A program made the translations under genes and the position numbers. 64,000 nucleotides of DNA from Micromonospora sp. MW-13 (GTDB lineage Bacteria; Actinomycetota; Actinomycetes; Mycobacteriales; Micromonosporaceae): the NCBI RefSeq assembly GCF_003434305.1, contig NZ_QKKX01000056.1:18960-82959 (forward strand), given 5' to 3'. Below the pieces are notes generated by a model that had not been told where the DNA came from, did not search any database, and worked only from the letters and a program-made list of their open reading frames with translations. Shown here piece by piece: positions 1-9,941 of the stretch (the stretch's first letter is position 1; each line of letters opens with the position of its first letter).

Positions 1-638
1 GCCAGCATGGCCAGCCAGGAGGCCCGCCGCACGTTGTCGTACGTGGCCAGCTCGCCGGTCTCCAGGATCACCTTGAGGTGGGCGTCCCCGCAGGCGGACT
101 TGGTGGCCACGATCTCGTCGTAGACCTCGGAGTACCGCCCGGCCAGGAACGCGCCCCGGTTGATCACCATGTCGATCTCGTCCGCGCCGGCCGCCACGGC
201 GGCCCGGGTGTCGGCGAGCTTGACCTCCAGCGGCGCCTGCCCGGACGGGAACGCCGTCGCCACGCTGGCCAGGTGCACGCCGCTGCCGGCCAGCACCTCG
301 GCCACGTGCGGGACCATCGCCGGGTAGACGCAGACCGCGCCGACGTGCGGGCAGGACGGGTCGGCCGGATCGGGACGCAGCGCCTTGGCCGCGAGCGCCC
401 GGACCTTGCCGGGGGTGTCCGCCCCCTCCAGGGTGGTCAGGTCGACCATCCGGATGGCCAGGTCGATCGCCTGCGCCTTGGCCGTGGTCTTGATGGAGCG
501 GGTGCCGAGCTGTGCCGCCCGCTGCTCCGCGCCCACCTGGTCCACGCCGGGCAGGCCGTGCAGGAAGGTCCGCAGAGCGGTCTCGGATCGCCCCAGCTCG
601 GAAAGGTCCGACCGGGCCGACGTCGCTGTCGCCGTCAT
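1..638 (-). CDS. deoC: Deoxyribose-phosphate aldolase DeoC (C-terminus beyond left edge)
   Basis: Cytosolic class I aldolase of deoxynucleoside salvage, splitting 2-deoxyribose 5-phosphate into glyceraldehyde 3-phosphate and acetaldehyde. About 212 codons are present, starting MTATATSARSDLSELG. The DeoC blocks CPHVGAVCVYPAMV, DEIDMVINRGAFLAGRYSEV and LKVILETGEL are clear. The usual second catalytic lysine segment (KTSTG) would lie beyond the left edge. The ATG at 638 has no Shine-Dalgarno but has TAGAAT (646-651, reverse strand) seven bases upstream, suggesting a leaderless mRNA. It is divergent from upp, another salvage gene. Confidence 0.93.
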   Translation of the reverse strand, partial: MTATATSARSDLSELGRSETALRTFLHGLPGVDQVGAEQRAAQLGTRSIKTTAKAQAIDLAIRMVDLTTLEGADTPGKVRALAAKALRPDPADPSCPHVGAVCVYPAMVPHVAEVLAGSGVHLASVATAFPSGQAPLEVKLADTRAAVAAGADEIDMVINRGAFLAGRYSEVYDEIVATKSACGDAHLKVILETGELATYDNVRRASWLAML

Positions 639-805
639 GCCGGGAATTCTACGCATCCACTCATGTTGTGATCCTGGTCACGGGTGGCCGTCGCGGGCGG
701 CGCCGCGCCGCCGCAGCGTCGTCGGGGTGCCGCCGGGGTGAGCGGGGTCGCTGCCGCGCCCGCAACCGCGCTGCGGGAGCCGACCGTTCGGTAGGTTGAG
801 CGATC

Positions 806-1438
806 GTGGACGTACACGTCATTGACCACCCGCTCGCCCAGTCGCGGCTGACCGCCATGCGGGACGCGCGCACCGACTCCTCCTCGTTCCGGGCCGCGCT
901 GCACGAGCTCACCACCATGCTCGTGTACGAGGCCGCGCGCTCCTTCCCCGTCGAGAAGTACCCCGTACAGACCCCGGTGACGGGCACCGAGGGCACCCGG
1001 CTGGCCAACCCGCCGTTGCTGGTGCCGGTGCTGCGGGCCGGCCTGGGCATGGCCGACGCCGCGCTCGGCCTGCTGCCGGAGTCCTCGATGGGCTTCGTCG
1101 GCCTGGCCCGCGACGAGGAGACGTACGAGCCGCGGGCGTACATGGAGTCGCTGCCCCGCGACCTGGCCGGCCTGCCGGTGCTCGTCCTGGACCCGATGCT
1201 GGCCACCGGCGGATCCCTCGAACACTGCTGCCGGCTGCTCGCCGACCGGGGCTGCACCGACATCACCGTGCTCTGCGTGCTGGCCGCGCCGGTCGGCATC
1301 CGGCGGCTGGAGCAGTCCGGCCTGCCGCTGCGGCTGGTCACCGCCTCCATCGACGAGGGCCTCAACGACAAGATGTTCATCGTCCCGGGCCTCGGCGACG
1401 CCGGCGACCGCCAGTTCGGCGGCATGCCCCGCTTCTGA
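806..1438 (+). CDS. upp: Uracil phosphoribosyltransferase
   Basis: Converts uracil and PRPP to UMP in pyrimidine salvage. The 210-residue length is normal for Upp. The PRPP-binding loop LVLDPMLATGGS lies near residues 126-137, and the C-terminal uracil-binding block GLGDAGDRQFGG is intact. The start is a GTG with TAGGTT (792-797) eight bases upstream and no convincing Shine-Dalgarno, so a leaderless or very short leader is likely. It is divergent from deoC across about 165 bases, and a strong hairpin follows the stop. Confidence 0.95.
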   Translation: MDVHVIDHPLAQSRLTAMRDARTDSSSFRAALHELTTMLVYEAARSFPVEKYPVQTPVTGTEGTRLANPPLLVPVLRAGLGMADAALGLLPESSMGFVGLARDEETYEPRAYMESLPRDLAGLPVLVLDPMLATGGSLEHCCRLLADRGCTDITVLCVLAAPVGIRRLEQSGLPLRLVTASIDEGLNDKMFIVPGLGDAGDRQFGGMPRF

Positions 1439-1446
1439 CGGTCGCC

Positions 1447-1473
1447 CGGCCCGCCGGTGCCCCCGGCGGGCCG
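1447..1473 (+). terminator. Intrinsic-type hairpin after upp
   Basis: Perfect 11-bp inverted repeat (arms 1447-1457 and 1463-1473, 5-base loop) starting nine bases after the upp stop. There is no T-tract, as is common for actinobacterial terminators. A second weaker hairpin follows at about 1471-1490. Confidence 0.6.
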
Positions 1474-1598
1474 CTGCCGTTCGACAGCGGCGGGGGAAGG
1501 AGCCTCTTCCCGCCTTCAGGCATCGACCGGAGGCAGCCCCAACGCCGTTGGCGAGTTGGGTGCGCGCCGGGTGCGCGCAGGCGCTACCGTCTCGGGCC

Positions 1599-2276
1599 AT
1601 GACTGGTGTTGCGCTTGCCGAAGAGCTGCTGCTCCTCGCCTACGACGACGAATCCGGCAAGGCGACGATGCCGCGGATCAGCCTCGACCTGGGAATGGCC
1701 GCCGCGGTCCTGATCGAACTGGCCCTGGCCGGCCGGATCGCTTACGCCGACGGGAACCTGACGGTCACCGACCCCACCCCGACGGGTGAGTCGACCCTCG
1801 ACGAGGTGCTCGCCCGGGTCGCCGCCGACACCCCGCACACCCCCTCCTCCTGGGTCCAGCGGCTGCGTCACGGCCTGCGCGACCGGATCCTCGGCGACCT
1901 GGTCGGCCGGGGCGTGGTGCGTGACGTCGACGAGACCGAGCTGGGCTTCATCCACGTGCACCGCTACCCGACGACGGACGCCTCGGTGGAGCAGGACATC
2001 CGGCGTCGGCTCGCCGAGGCGCTGGCCGGCGGGCACCTTCCCGACGAGCGGACCGCCGCGCTGGCCACCCTGGTCGCGGTGCTCCGGATGGAGCCGGCGC
2101 TCGGCCTGACCGGCGACGCCGCCCGGGACGCCCGGGTGCGGCTGGAGGAGATCGCCGGCGGCGCCGGCTTCTCCGGCACCGTCGGCCTGGACGACTCAGT
2201 CGTCCGCCCCTCGGTAGCCCTGGTCGTCACCGCCCTGGGCACCGCGGTAGACGCCGCCCTAGGCAAACGCCCCTAA
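1599..2276 (+). CDS. GPP34 (GOLPH3/Vps74-like) family protein
   Basis: 225-residue protein of the GPP34 family, bacterial relatives of the eukaryotic phosphoinositide-binding Golgi protein GOLPH3. The bacterial function is unknown. The N-terminus MTGVALAEELLLLAYDDESG and the DLGMAAAVLIELALAGRIAY helix are family hallmarks, followed by the typical all-helical fold. I chose the ATG at 1599 over an in-frame upstream ATG (1548) because TACCGT (1585-1590) lies eight bases before it and family homology begins there. It lies alone downstream of upp. Confidence 0.8.
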   Translation: MTGVALAEELLLLAYDDESGKATMPRISLDLGMAAAVLIELALAGRIAYADGNLTVTDPTPTGESTLDEVLARVAADTPHTPSSWVQRLRHGLRDRILGDLVGRGVVRDVDETELGFIHVHRYPTTDASVEQDIRRRLAEALAGGHLPDERTAALATLVAVLRMEPALGLTGDAARDARVRLEEIAGGAGFSGTVGLDDSVVRPSVALVVTALGTAVDAALGKRP

Positions 2277-2306
2277 CCCTCCCCCCGCCCCCGGGTGTGC
2301 ACGCGG

Positions 2307-2362
2307 TGATCAAGAAGTTTGCGTCGGCGACGGCAGGATTCCCGACGCAAACTTCTTGATCA
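2307..2362. terminator. Long perfect inverted repeat between convergent genes
   Basis: Perfect 21-bp inverted repeat (arms 2307-2327 and 2342-2362, 14-base loop), relatively AT-rich for this genome. It lies between the GPP34 gene and the convergent mutase gene, so it is best read as a bidirectional terminator. Compare the repeat elements at 46298, 53947, 61613 and 61699. Confidence 0.7.
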
Positions 2363-2396
2363 ACTCGGCTGGCGGTGGGTGGGGTGGGGCTGGGGG

Positions 2397-4064
2397 TTAG
2401 AGGTTCAGGGTAGTGGCGATTTCGGTGCGGAGGGCGGCGATGGCCGTGGTCGCGCGGGCGCGGGCCGCTGGCACGTCGCCGTTCGCGACCGGCTCCACCA
2501 CCTCCAGGTACGCCTTGAGCTTCGGCTCGGTGCCCGACGGGCGGATCACCACCCGGGCCGCGTCGGTGCGCAGGATGACCACGTCCGCCTCGGGCAGCAG
2601 GTCCCGCGCCTCGGTGACCGGGTGCCCGAGCAGCGCGGTCGGGGTGGCCGCCCGGACCCGGGCCATCGCGTCGGCGATCACCCGCAGGTCGTCCACCCGG
2701 ACGGAGAGCTGGTCGGTGTGGTGCACGCCGAACTCGGCGGCCAGCTCGTCCAGCCGGTCGGTCAGCGTGCGCCCCTCCGCCTTGAGGCCGGCGGCCAGCT
2801 CGGCGACGGTCAGCGCGGCGGTGATGCCGTCCTTGTCGCGTACGTGCTCCGGGGCGACGCAGTAGCCCAGCGCCTCCTCGTAGCCGAACACCAGCGGCGC
2901 GGACCCGCCGCCGGCCCGGACGATCCACTTGAACCCGGTCAGCGTCTCGTCGTACGGCAGGCCACGGGCGGCGCACATGGCCCGCAGCAGGGACGACGAC
3001 ACGATCGTGGTGGCGTACAGGCCCCGTACGCCCCGGCGCATCAGGTGGTCGGCGAGCAGGACGCCCACCTCGTCGCCGCGCAGCATCCGCCAGCCCGTCC
3101 TCGCGTCGCGGACGGCCACCGCGCAGCGGTCCGCGTCCGGGTCGTTGGCGATCGCCAGGTCCGCGCCGGTGCGCTCGGCGAGTTCGACGAGGCGATCCAC
3201 CGCCCCCGGCTCCTCCGGGTTGGGAAAGCTCACGGTCGGGAAGTCCGGGTCGGGCTCCGCCTGGTCGGGCACCACGCCGGGAACGCCGAACCCGGCGCGG
3301 GCGAAGGCGGCGGTCAGCACCGCCGCACCCACCCCGTGCAGCGGCGTGTACGCCACCTTCAGGTCCCGCGACCCGGCCGGGTCGACCACGGCGGCGGCCC
3401 GCTCCACGTACGAGGCGACCAGGTCGTCGCCGAGCACCTGGCCGGCCGGGCCGAGCGGCACCCGGGCGAGCGGGCCGACCGCCCGGATGGCCGCCTCGAT
3501 CCCGGCGTCGGCGGGCGGCACGATCTGCGCCCCCGCGCCCAGCTCGCCGCCGAGCCCGGCACCCAGGTACACCTTGTAGCCGTTGTCCTGCGGGGGATTG
3601 TGGCTGGCGGTGACCATCACCCCGGCCGCCCCGTCGAGCTGCCGCACCGCGTACGCCAGCACCGGGGTGGGCAGTGGGCGGGGCAGCAGCAGCGCCGGCC
3701 GGCCCGCGCCGGTGGCGACCTGGGCGGTGCGCTCGGCGAACTCCCGGGAACCGTGCCGCGCGTCGTACCCGATCACCAGCGGGCCGGTCGCGCCCTGGGC
3801 CGCGAGCCAGCCGACCAGCCCGGCGGCGGCCTGGGTGACCACCGCGAGGTTCATCCCGTTCGGGCCGGCCCGCAGCGGTCCCCGCAGCCCGGCGGTGCCG
3901 AAGGTCAGCGGCCCGGCGAACCGGTCGGCCAGGTCGGGCGCGCTCGCCGGCAGCCGGTCGAGCACGGCCCGCAGCTCCTCGCGGGTGGCCGGGTCGGGGT
4001 CGTCGTCGAGCCACCGCCGGGCCCGGTCGCGAATGTCGTCAAGGTCAATGGGTTCCGCCGCCAT
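2397..4064 (-). CDS. Phosphoglucomutase/phosphomannomutase (alpha-D-phosphohexomutase family)
   Basis: 555-residue cytosolic phosphosugar mutase interconverting hexose 1- and 6-phosphates. All four domain signatures are present: the phosphoserine loop TASHNPP near residue 150, the metal-binding DPDADR near 307, the sugar-binding GYEEALG near 393 and the phosphate-binding RPSGTEPKLK near 507. The ATG at 4064 follows an AAGAGG Shine-Dalgarno and fits the family N-terminus better than an upstream ATG at 4091. Length and motifs resemble PgmB/ManB-type enzymes; substrate preference (glucose, mannose or deoxyribose 1-phosphate) cannot be read from sequence. It lies 70 bases downstream of kinase 1 on the same strand. 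Confidence 0.9.
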   Translation of the reverse strand: MAAEPIDLDDIRDRARRWLDDDPDPATREELRAVLDRLPASAPDLADRFAGPLTFGTAGLRGPLRAGPNGMNLAVVTQAAAGLVGWLAAQGATGPLVIGYDARHGSREFAERTAQVATGAGRPALLLPRPLPTPVLAYAVRQLDGAAGVMVTASHNPPQDNGYKVYLGAGLGGELGAGAQIVPPADAGIEAAIRAVGPLARVPLGPAGQVLGDDLVASYVERAAAVVDPAGSRDLKVAYTPLHGVGAAVLTAAFARAGFGVPGVVPDQAEPDPDFPTVSFPNPEEPGAVDRLVELAERTGADLAIANDPDADRCAVAVRDARTGWRMLRGDEVGVLLADHLMRRGVRGLYATTIVSSSLLRAMCAARGLPYDETLTGFKWIVRAGGGSAPLVFGYEEALGYCVAPEHVRDKDGITAALTVAELAAGLKAEGRTLTDRLDELAAEFGVHHTDQLSVRVDDLRVIADAMARVRAATPTALLGHPVTEARDLLPEADVVILRTDAARVVIRPSGTEPKLKAYLEVVEPVANGDVPAARARATTAIAALRTEIATTLNL

Positions 4065-4133
4065 GCCTCTTGATAGCAGGCGGCGGATCACCGCGTCCCG
4101 TCGGCCTCGCCGGGTCGTCGGCCCCGACGACCC

Positions 4134-6296
4134 TCAGCCCGTCCCGCCGAGCTTGAACGACTCCACCATCTGGTCGAAGATCGGCTTGCTCTCGGCGAAC
4201 CGGGCGTCGGTGGAGGAGAGGTAGAACGAGTAGACCTTGCCCTCGTGCACCACCCCGCGCCACACGCCGTGCCGCATGCCGTCGCCCTCGCCGCAGGTGT
4301 ACTCGAACTCGGCCGCCGCCTGGCCGTCCAGCTTCTGCTCGGTCATCGACACCTGGTTGTACGGCTTCGGGCAGGAGGTGGACCTGTTCCGCAGGCCCTT
4401 CTCGGCGACCTCGGCCCAGCGCATCGACGATGTGCCGCCCCAGTCCTCGGAGAGGATGCGCACCTTGCGGCCGCTGTCCTCCGGGTCGACGAAGTCGACC
4501 CACACGCCGGAGCTGTTGCGCTCCCAGCCCTTGGGCACCTGCACCGTGACCCCCCGGGCCGACTGCTCCTGCATCTCCACCGGCCTCGCGGCGGGGGCGG
4601 TGGGCTGCGCCGAGGGGGTGGTCGGCTGGTCCGGGTCGCCGCCGCCGAACAGGACGATCGCGCCGACCAGCAGCAGCACGACGAGGGCGCCGGCCGCCGC
4701 GAGCTGCACCTTGCGGGGCCAGCCCTGGACGGTGGCGACGAGCCGGCCGGCCCCGCCGGTCACACCGCCGCCGGCCGGGGCGGGCGCGGTGGCCGGGGTG
4801 GCCCACGGCTGGCCGGTGCCGGGCACCGACCACTGGCCGCCGCCGTACGTCCCGCCCATCCGCTGGGTCGCCTCGGGCGGGGCGCCGAAGCCGGGCACCG
4901 CCTGGGTGGCGTCGGGCTGGCCGACCCGCTGGGCGGCGTCCGCCCCGACGCCGAACGGGACCCGCTGGGTGGCGTCCGGCCGGGGCCCGAACGGGACCTG
5001 CTGGGTGGCGTCGGGCGACGGGCCGTACGTCACCCGCTGGGTGGCCTCCGGCGCGGCGCCCGCGTCGACCCGCTGGGTGGCCTCCGACGAACCGCCGTAC
5101 GTCCGGCCGGCCGGGGGCGTCGGCGTCGGCGCGGGCATCGCCCCGGTGGGGGTGTGCAGCGGACCGGCGAGCGCGTCGGCGCTGGTGTCGTCGAGCGCGG
5201 CGGCACTCGCGGCGGCGGCGGTCTTGCCCGCCTTCTCGCCCCGGCGCAGCTTGGCCAGCCGGTCGGTGAGCGACTCGCCGGCGGCGAGCATCGCCCGACC
5301 GCCGATCTGCCCGCTCGGCTTCGGCTCGGGGGCGGGCGGCGGCGGTACGACGACCGGGCGCTGCTGCACCGGCACCACCGCGTACGGGTCGGTGACCGAG
5401 TTGACGGCGGTGGCGTTGCTGGTCAACGGGCCGGCCAGTAGCTCGCGCAGCATCGCCCGGGAGGTGTGCACGTCGAGCCGGCGGGCCGGGTCCTTCTCCA
5501 GCAGGCCCATCAGCACCCGGGTCAGCGGGCCGCTGCGCTGCGGGGCGGCGGGCGGGTCCTCGACCACGGCGTGCATGGTCTCGATCGGGTCGCCCTTGTC
5601 GAAGGGGGGCCGCCCCTCGACCGCCGTGTACAGCGTCACGCCGAGGGAGAACAGGTCGCTGGGCGGGCCGAACTCCTGGCCCATCGCCCGTTCGGGGGAG
5701 ATGAAGTGCGGCGAGCCGAGCACCATCCCGGGGGTGGTGAGCTGCACGTCGGTGGGGAGCTTGGCCACCCCGAAGTCGGTCAGCACGCACCGGCCGTCGG
5801 TGCAGATCAGCACGTTGGCCGGCTTCACGTCGCGGTGCAGCACCCCGATCGCGTGCGCCACCTCCAGCGCGCCGAGCAGGGCGATACCGATCTTGGCGAC
5901 CGCGCGGGGCGCGACCGGCCCGTCCTCGATCACCATGTCGGCCAGGCTGCGGGCGTCCAGCAGCTCCATCACGATCCAGGGGCGGCCACCCTCGGTGACC
6001 ACGTCGTACACCTGGACCACGGCCGGGTGCTGGATGGCCGCGGCGGCGCGGGCCTCGCGCAGCGTCCGCTCGTACATCGCGTCGCGGTCGGTGGGGGCGA
6101 GGCCCGGCGGAAGGACGACCTCCTTCACCGCCACGTCGCGCCGCAACAGGGTGTCTGTGGCACGCCAGACCGTGCCCATGCCGCCGTTGCCCACCGCGGA
6201 CCGGAGCGAGTAGCGACCACCGATGGTGGTGCCGGGCGCCGCGCGTCCGTGGGGTGGACTGACTGGTCCGCCGCTCCACGTCGGGATCTGAGTCAC
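4134..6296 (-). CDS. Transmembrane Ser/Thr protein kinase with TQ-repeat linker (kinase 1)
   Basis: 720-residue PknB-type receptor kinase. The kinase domain (about 28-290) has the glycine loop GNGGMGTVW, VAVKE lysine, catalytic HRDVKPANVL, DFG (LTDFGVAK) and PERA. The linker (about 403-480) contains seven copies of an (E/D)ATQRV-like unit. One transmembrane helix (about 528-548) precedes a roughly 170-residue extracytoplasmic domain with PKGWERNSSGVW and two cysteines that resembles that of the kinase at 37149. The start is GTG at 6296 with only weak ribosome-binding signal. It is divergent from the mutase gene at 6506. Confidence 0.93.
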   Translation of the reverse strand: MTQIPTWSGGPVSPPHGRAAPGTTIGGRYSLRSAVGNGGMGTVWRATDTLLRRDVAVKEVVLPPGLAPTDRDAMYERTLREARAAAAIQHPAVVQVYDVVTEGGRPWIVMELLDARSLADMVIEDGPVAPRAVAKIGIALLGALEVAHAIGVLHRDVKPANVLICTDGRCVLTDFGVAKLPTDVQLTTPGMVLGSPHFISPERAMGQEFGPPSDLFSLGVTLYTAVEGRPPFDKGDPIETMHAVVEDPPAAPQRSGPLTRVLMGLLEKDPARRLDVHTSRAMLRELLAGPLTSNATAVNSVTDPYAVVPVQQRPVVVPPPPAPEPKPSGQIGGRAMLAAGESLTDRLAKLRRGEKAGKTAAAASAAALDDTSADALAGPLHTPTGAMPAPTPTPPAGRTYGGSSEATQRVDAGAAPEATQRVTYGPSPDATQQVPFGPRPDATQRVPFGVGADAAQRVGQPDATQAVPGFGAPPEATQRMGGTYGGGQWSVPGTGQPWATPATAPAPAGGGVTGGAGRLVATVQGWPRKVQLAAAGALVVLLLVGAIVLFGGGDPDQPTTPSAQPTAPAARPVEMQEQSARGVTVQVPKGWERNSSGVWVDFVDPEDSGRKVRILSEDWGGTSSMRWAEVAEKGLRNRSTSCPKPYNQVSMTEQKLDGQAAAEFEYTCGEGDGMRHGVWRGVVHEGKVYSFYLSSTDARFAESKPIFDQMVESFKLGGTG
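4857..5090 (-). repeat. Degenerate repeats encoding ATQRV units in kinase 1
   Basis: Coding repeat with CGCTGGGTGGCGTC-like copies (as read on the plus strand) encoding EATQRV, EATQRV, DATQQV, DATQRV, DAAQRV, DATQAV and EATQRM, separated by Pro/Gly/Phe spacers. Six of seven copies keep the Thr and five of those have Val at +3. Confidence 0.85.
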
Positions 6297-6505
6297 AGAA
6301 AAGCCACCGGGGGAAATCGAGGGGGCTGGGACACAACCCCCCTATCTTGCGGGTTCCGACGCCCGATGCGAAACCCGACGCGACGGACGTTTACCGAACT
6401 CGACAGTACGTGCCCGGTTGTTCACCCTGCGGTCGCCGGAAGTCGGGGGTCGGCTGTGCGCAATCCCTCACCCGTCGATGCGCCGGCGCGTCCTACCATC
6501 CGGGG

Positions 6506-8089
<1,584 letters not shown>

Positions 8090-8106
8090 CCACCCCTACC
8101 GGCTGC

Positions 8107-8148
8107 CCCGCGACCCCGCTTCCCGCCCCGCGGAAGCGGGGTCGCGGG
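8107..8148 (+). terminator. Strong hairpin after mutase gene
   Basis: Perfect 17-bp inverted repeat (8107-8123 with 8132-8148, 8-base loop) 17 bases after the stop codon; a convincing factor-independent terminator stem without a T-run. Confidence 0.75.
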
Positions 8149-8595
8149 CCGTCGCACCCGGGTCTACTGTCGGCGGGTGGCGCCCCGGGCCCGCCGGGTT
8201 CGGCCGGCCCCGGGCAGTCGCGGCGCCGGATCCGGCGCGGCCCGGCACGTGTGTGCACCCCGGGGCGTTGGGTAACCCGTCCGGGTGAACGGGACGGACA
8301 GCGTGTGCGCGCGCGTCCCGTCCCGTCGTGTCACCGTCTGGAGACGCCCGGCCGCCCGGGTGCGGTCGGCTAATTGTCCGAGCGGCGGTTGACCGAAGCG
8401 ACCAATGCGACAATTCGGGAAACGACGGCCCCGGATCGAGGGTGATTTCGCGACCGCCGACTCGGTTACGGGTTGTAGGAGGTGTGGGGCAGATGACGGC
8501 GTTCAACCGCGATCTACCTGCTGTCCCGCAGATTGTCGAGCCCTTCCACCAGGGCTTTCGTGACGCTGCGCCATCCGACCGCTACGGGAATGAAG
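8149..8595. other. Non-coding interval before the M20 gene
   Basis: I find no gene with good codon bias here. Contents: a GC-rich part with CGGGACGG/CCGTCCCG arms near 8290-8330, an AATTGTC (8372-8378) / GACAATT (8409-8415) inverted repeat, and AGGAGG (8477-8482) before an ATG at 8493 that is in frame with the M20 gene. Base composition from 8493 to 8678 is AT-richer and looks non-coding. Confidence 0.5.
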
Positions 8596-8626
8596 TTGCA
8601 CAGCGTCACCATCGGAGGTCTAGGCT
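8596..8626 (+). promoter_or_regulatory. Candidate promoter for M20 amidohydrolase
   Basis: TTGCAC (8596-8601) and TAGGCT (8621-8626) with a 19-bp spacer; transcription would begin near 8633, before the GTG at 8679. Confidence 0.5.
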
Positions 8627-8678
8627 GTCTGCTGTCATCCCCGATGATCCATCCATTTCTAGTGATCGAGATTTCGCC

Positions 8679-9941
8679 GTGACGAGTGCGTTGACGCTGC
8701 CGAACGGCAGCCAGCTGGCGTCGTCGGACTCGCCGGAGGCGCCGTCCGGGTCCCAGCCCCTGCCCTTCGAGCTGGACCGACTGCTGGCCCTGCGGGTGCC
8801 CCGGCTCGTCGCCACCCGCCGACACATCCACTCCCATCCGGAGCTCTCCGGCGAGGAGTTCGATACCGCCGCCCTGATCGCCCGCGAGCTGTCCCTGGCC
8901 GGGCTGAACCCGCGCCTGCTGCCGAAGGGCAACGGGGTGATCTGCGACATCGACGGCCGCCCCGACGGCCCGGTGGTCGCGCTCCGCGCCGACATCGACG
9001 CGCTGCCGCTCACCGACATCAAGGACGTGCCGTACCGGTCCACCAAGGACGGCGTCTGCCACGCCTGCGGCCACGACGTGCACACCACCGTGCTGCTCGG
9101 CGTCGGCATGCTGCTGGCCCAGCTCGCCGAACTGGGCGAGCTGGACGGCCGGGTCCGGCTGATCTTCCAGCCGGCCGAGGAGATCCTGCCCTGCGGCTCG
9201 CTGGAGGTCATCGAGGCCGGCGGGCTGGACGACGTGGTGCAGATCTTCGCCCTGCACTGCGACCCCAACCAGCCGGTCGGCAAGGTCGGCCTGCGGGTCG
9301 GCCCGATCACCGCCGCCGCCGACAACGTCACCGTCAAGCTCAGCGGGCCGGGCGGGCACACCGCCCGCCCGCACCTGACCGTCGACCTGGTCGACGCGCT
9401 CGGCCGGCTGGTCACCGAGGTGCCCGCCCTGGTCAGCCGCCGGGTGCCGGCCAACAGCGGGTTGCTGCTGGTGTTCGGCCACGCCTCGGCCGGCACCCGG
9501 TACAACGTCATCCCCTCCGAGGCGAGTGCCTCCGGCACCCTGCGGGTGATGGACCGCGACACCTGGGGGGAGGCCCCCAAGATCGTCGCTCAGGTGGTCC
9601 GGGACGTCATCGCCCCGACCGGCGCCACGGTCGACCTGGAGTACCTGCGCGGCCGGCCGCCGGTCAGCAACGACGCCAAGGCGATCCAGGTGCTCACCGC
9701 CGCCACCGTGGCCGCGCTCGGCCCGGAAGGCGTGGCGGAGACCCCGCAGAGCATGGGCGGCGAGGACTTCTCCTGGTACCTGGAGTACGTCCCCGGCGCG
9801 CTCGCCCGCCTCGGCGTCGGCCGGTCCGGCCCGAACGTCGACCTGCACCGGGCCTCGTTCGACGTCGACGAGCGGGCCATCCCGTTCGGCGTCCGGCTCA
9901 TGGTGCAGACCGCGCTACGGGCACTGGCGGCGACTCGCTGA
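8679..9941 (+). CDS. M20 family metallo-amidohydrolase
   Basis: 420-residue M20D-type amidohydrolase (relatives cleave N-acyl amino acids, indole-3-acetyl conjugates or hippurate). Metal-binding and catalytic motifs are complete: RADIDALPL, CHACGHDVHT near residues 127-136, QPAEE near 164, the dimerisation-domain GGHTARPH, and GGEDFSWY near 360. I chose GTG 8679 because a promoter-like pair lies just upstream. An in-frame ATG at 8493 with a good AGGAGG would add 62 residues with poor codon bias, and remains an alternative. The 3' end overlaps the convergent gene by 44 bases. Confidence 0.88.
   Translation: MTSALTLPNGSQLASSDSPEAPSGSQPLPFELDRLLALRVPRLVATRRHIHSHPELSGEEFDTAALIARELSLAGLNPRLLPKGNGVICDIDGRPDGPVVALRADIDALPLTDIKDVPYRSTKDGVCHACGHDVHTTVLLGVGMLLAQLAELGELDGRVRLIFQPAEEILPCGSLEVIEAGGLDDVVQIFALHCDPNQPVGKVGLRVGPITAAADNVTVKLSGPGGHTARPHLTVDLVDALGRLVTEVPALVSRRVPANSGLLLVFGHASAGTRYNVIPSEASASGTLRVMDRDTWGEAPKIVAQVVRDVIAPTGATVDLEYLRGRPPVSNDAKAIQVLTAATVAALGPEGVAETPQSMGGEDFSWYLEYVPGALARLGVGRSGPNVDLHRASFDVDERAIPFGVRLMVQTALRALAATR

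Noticed and set aside
2227..4014. 595-codon open frame on the minus strand overlapping the phosphosugar mutase
   Set aside because: Out-of-frame shadow of the real mutase; Arg/Gly/Pro-rich composition and no family motif.
4857..5090. CRISPR-like regular DNA repeats
   Set aside because: Repeats are short, in frame and encode the kinase linker; no spacers of uniform length and no cas genes.
6297..6505. Cobalamin riboswitch upstream of the B12-dependent mutase gene
   Set aside because: The gene appears leaderless (TACCAT six bases before ATG) and no B12-box sequence is visible.
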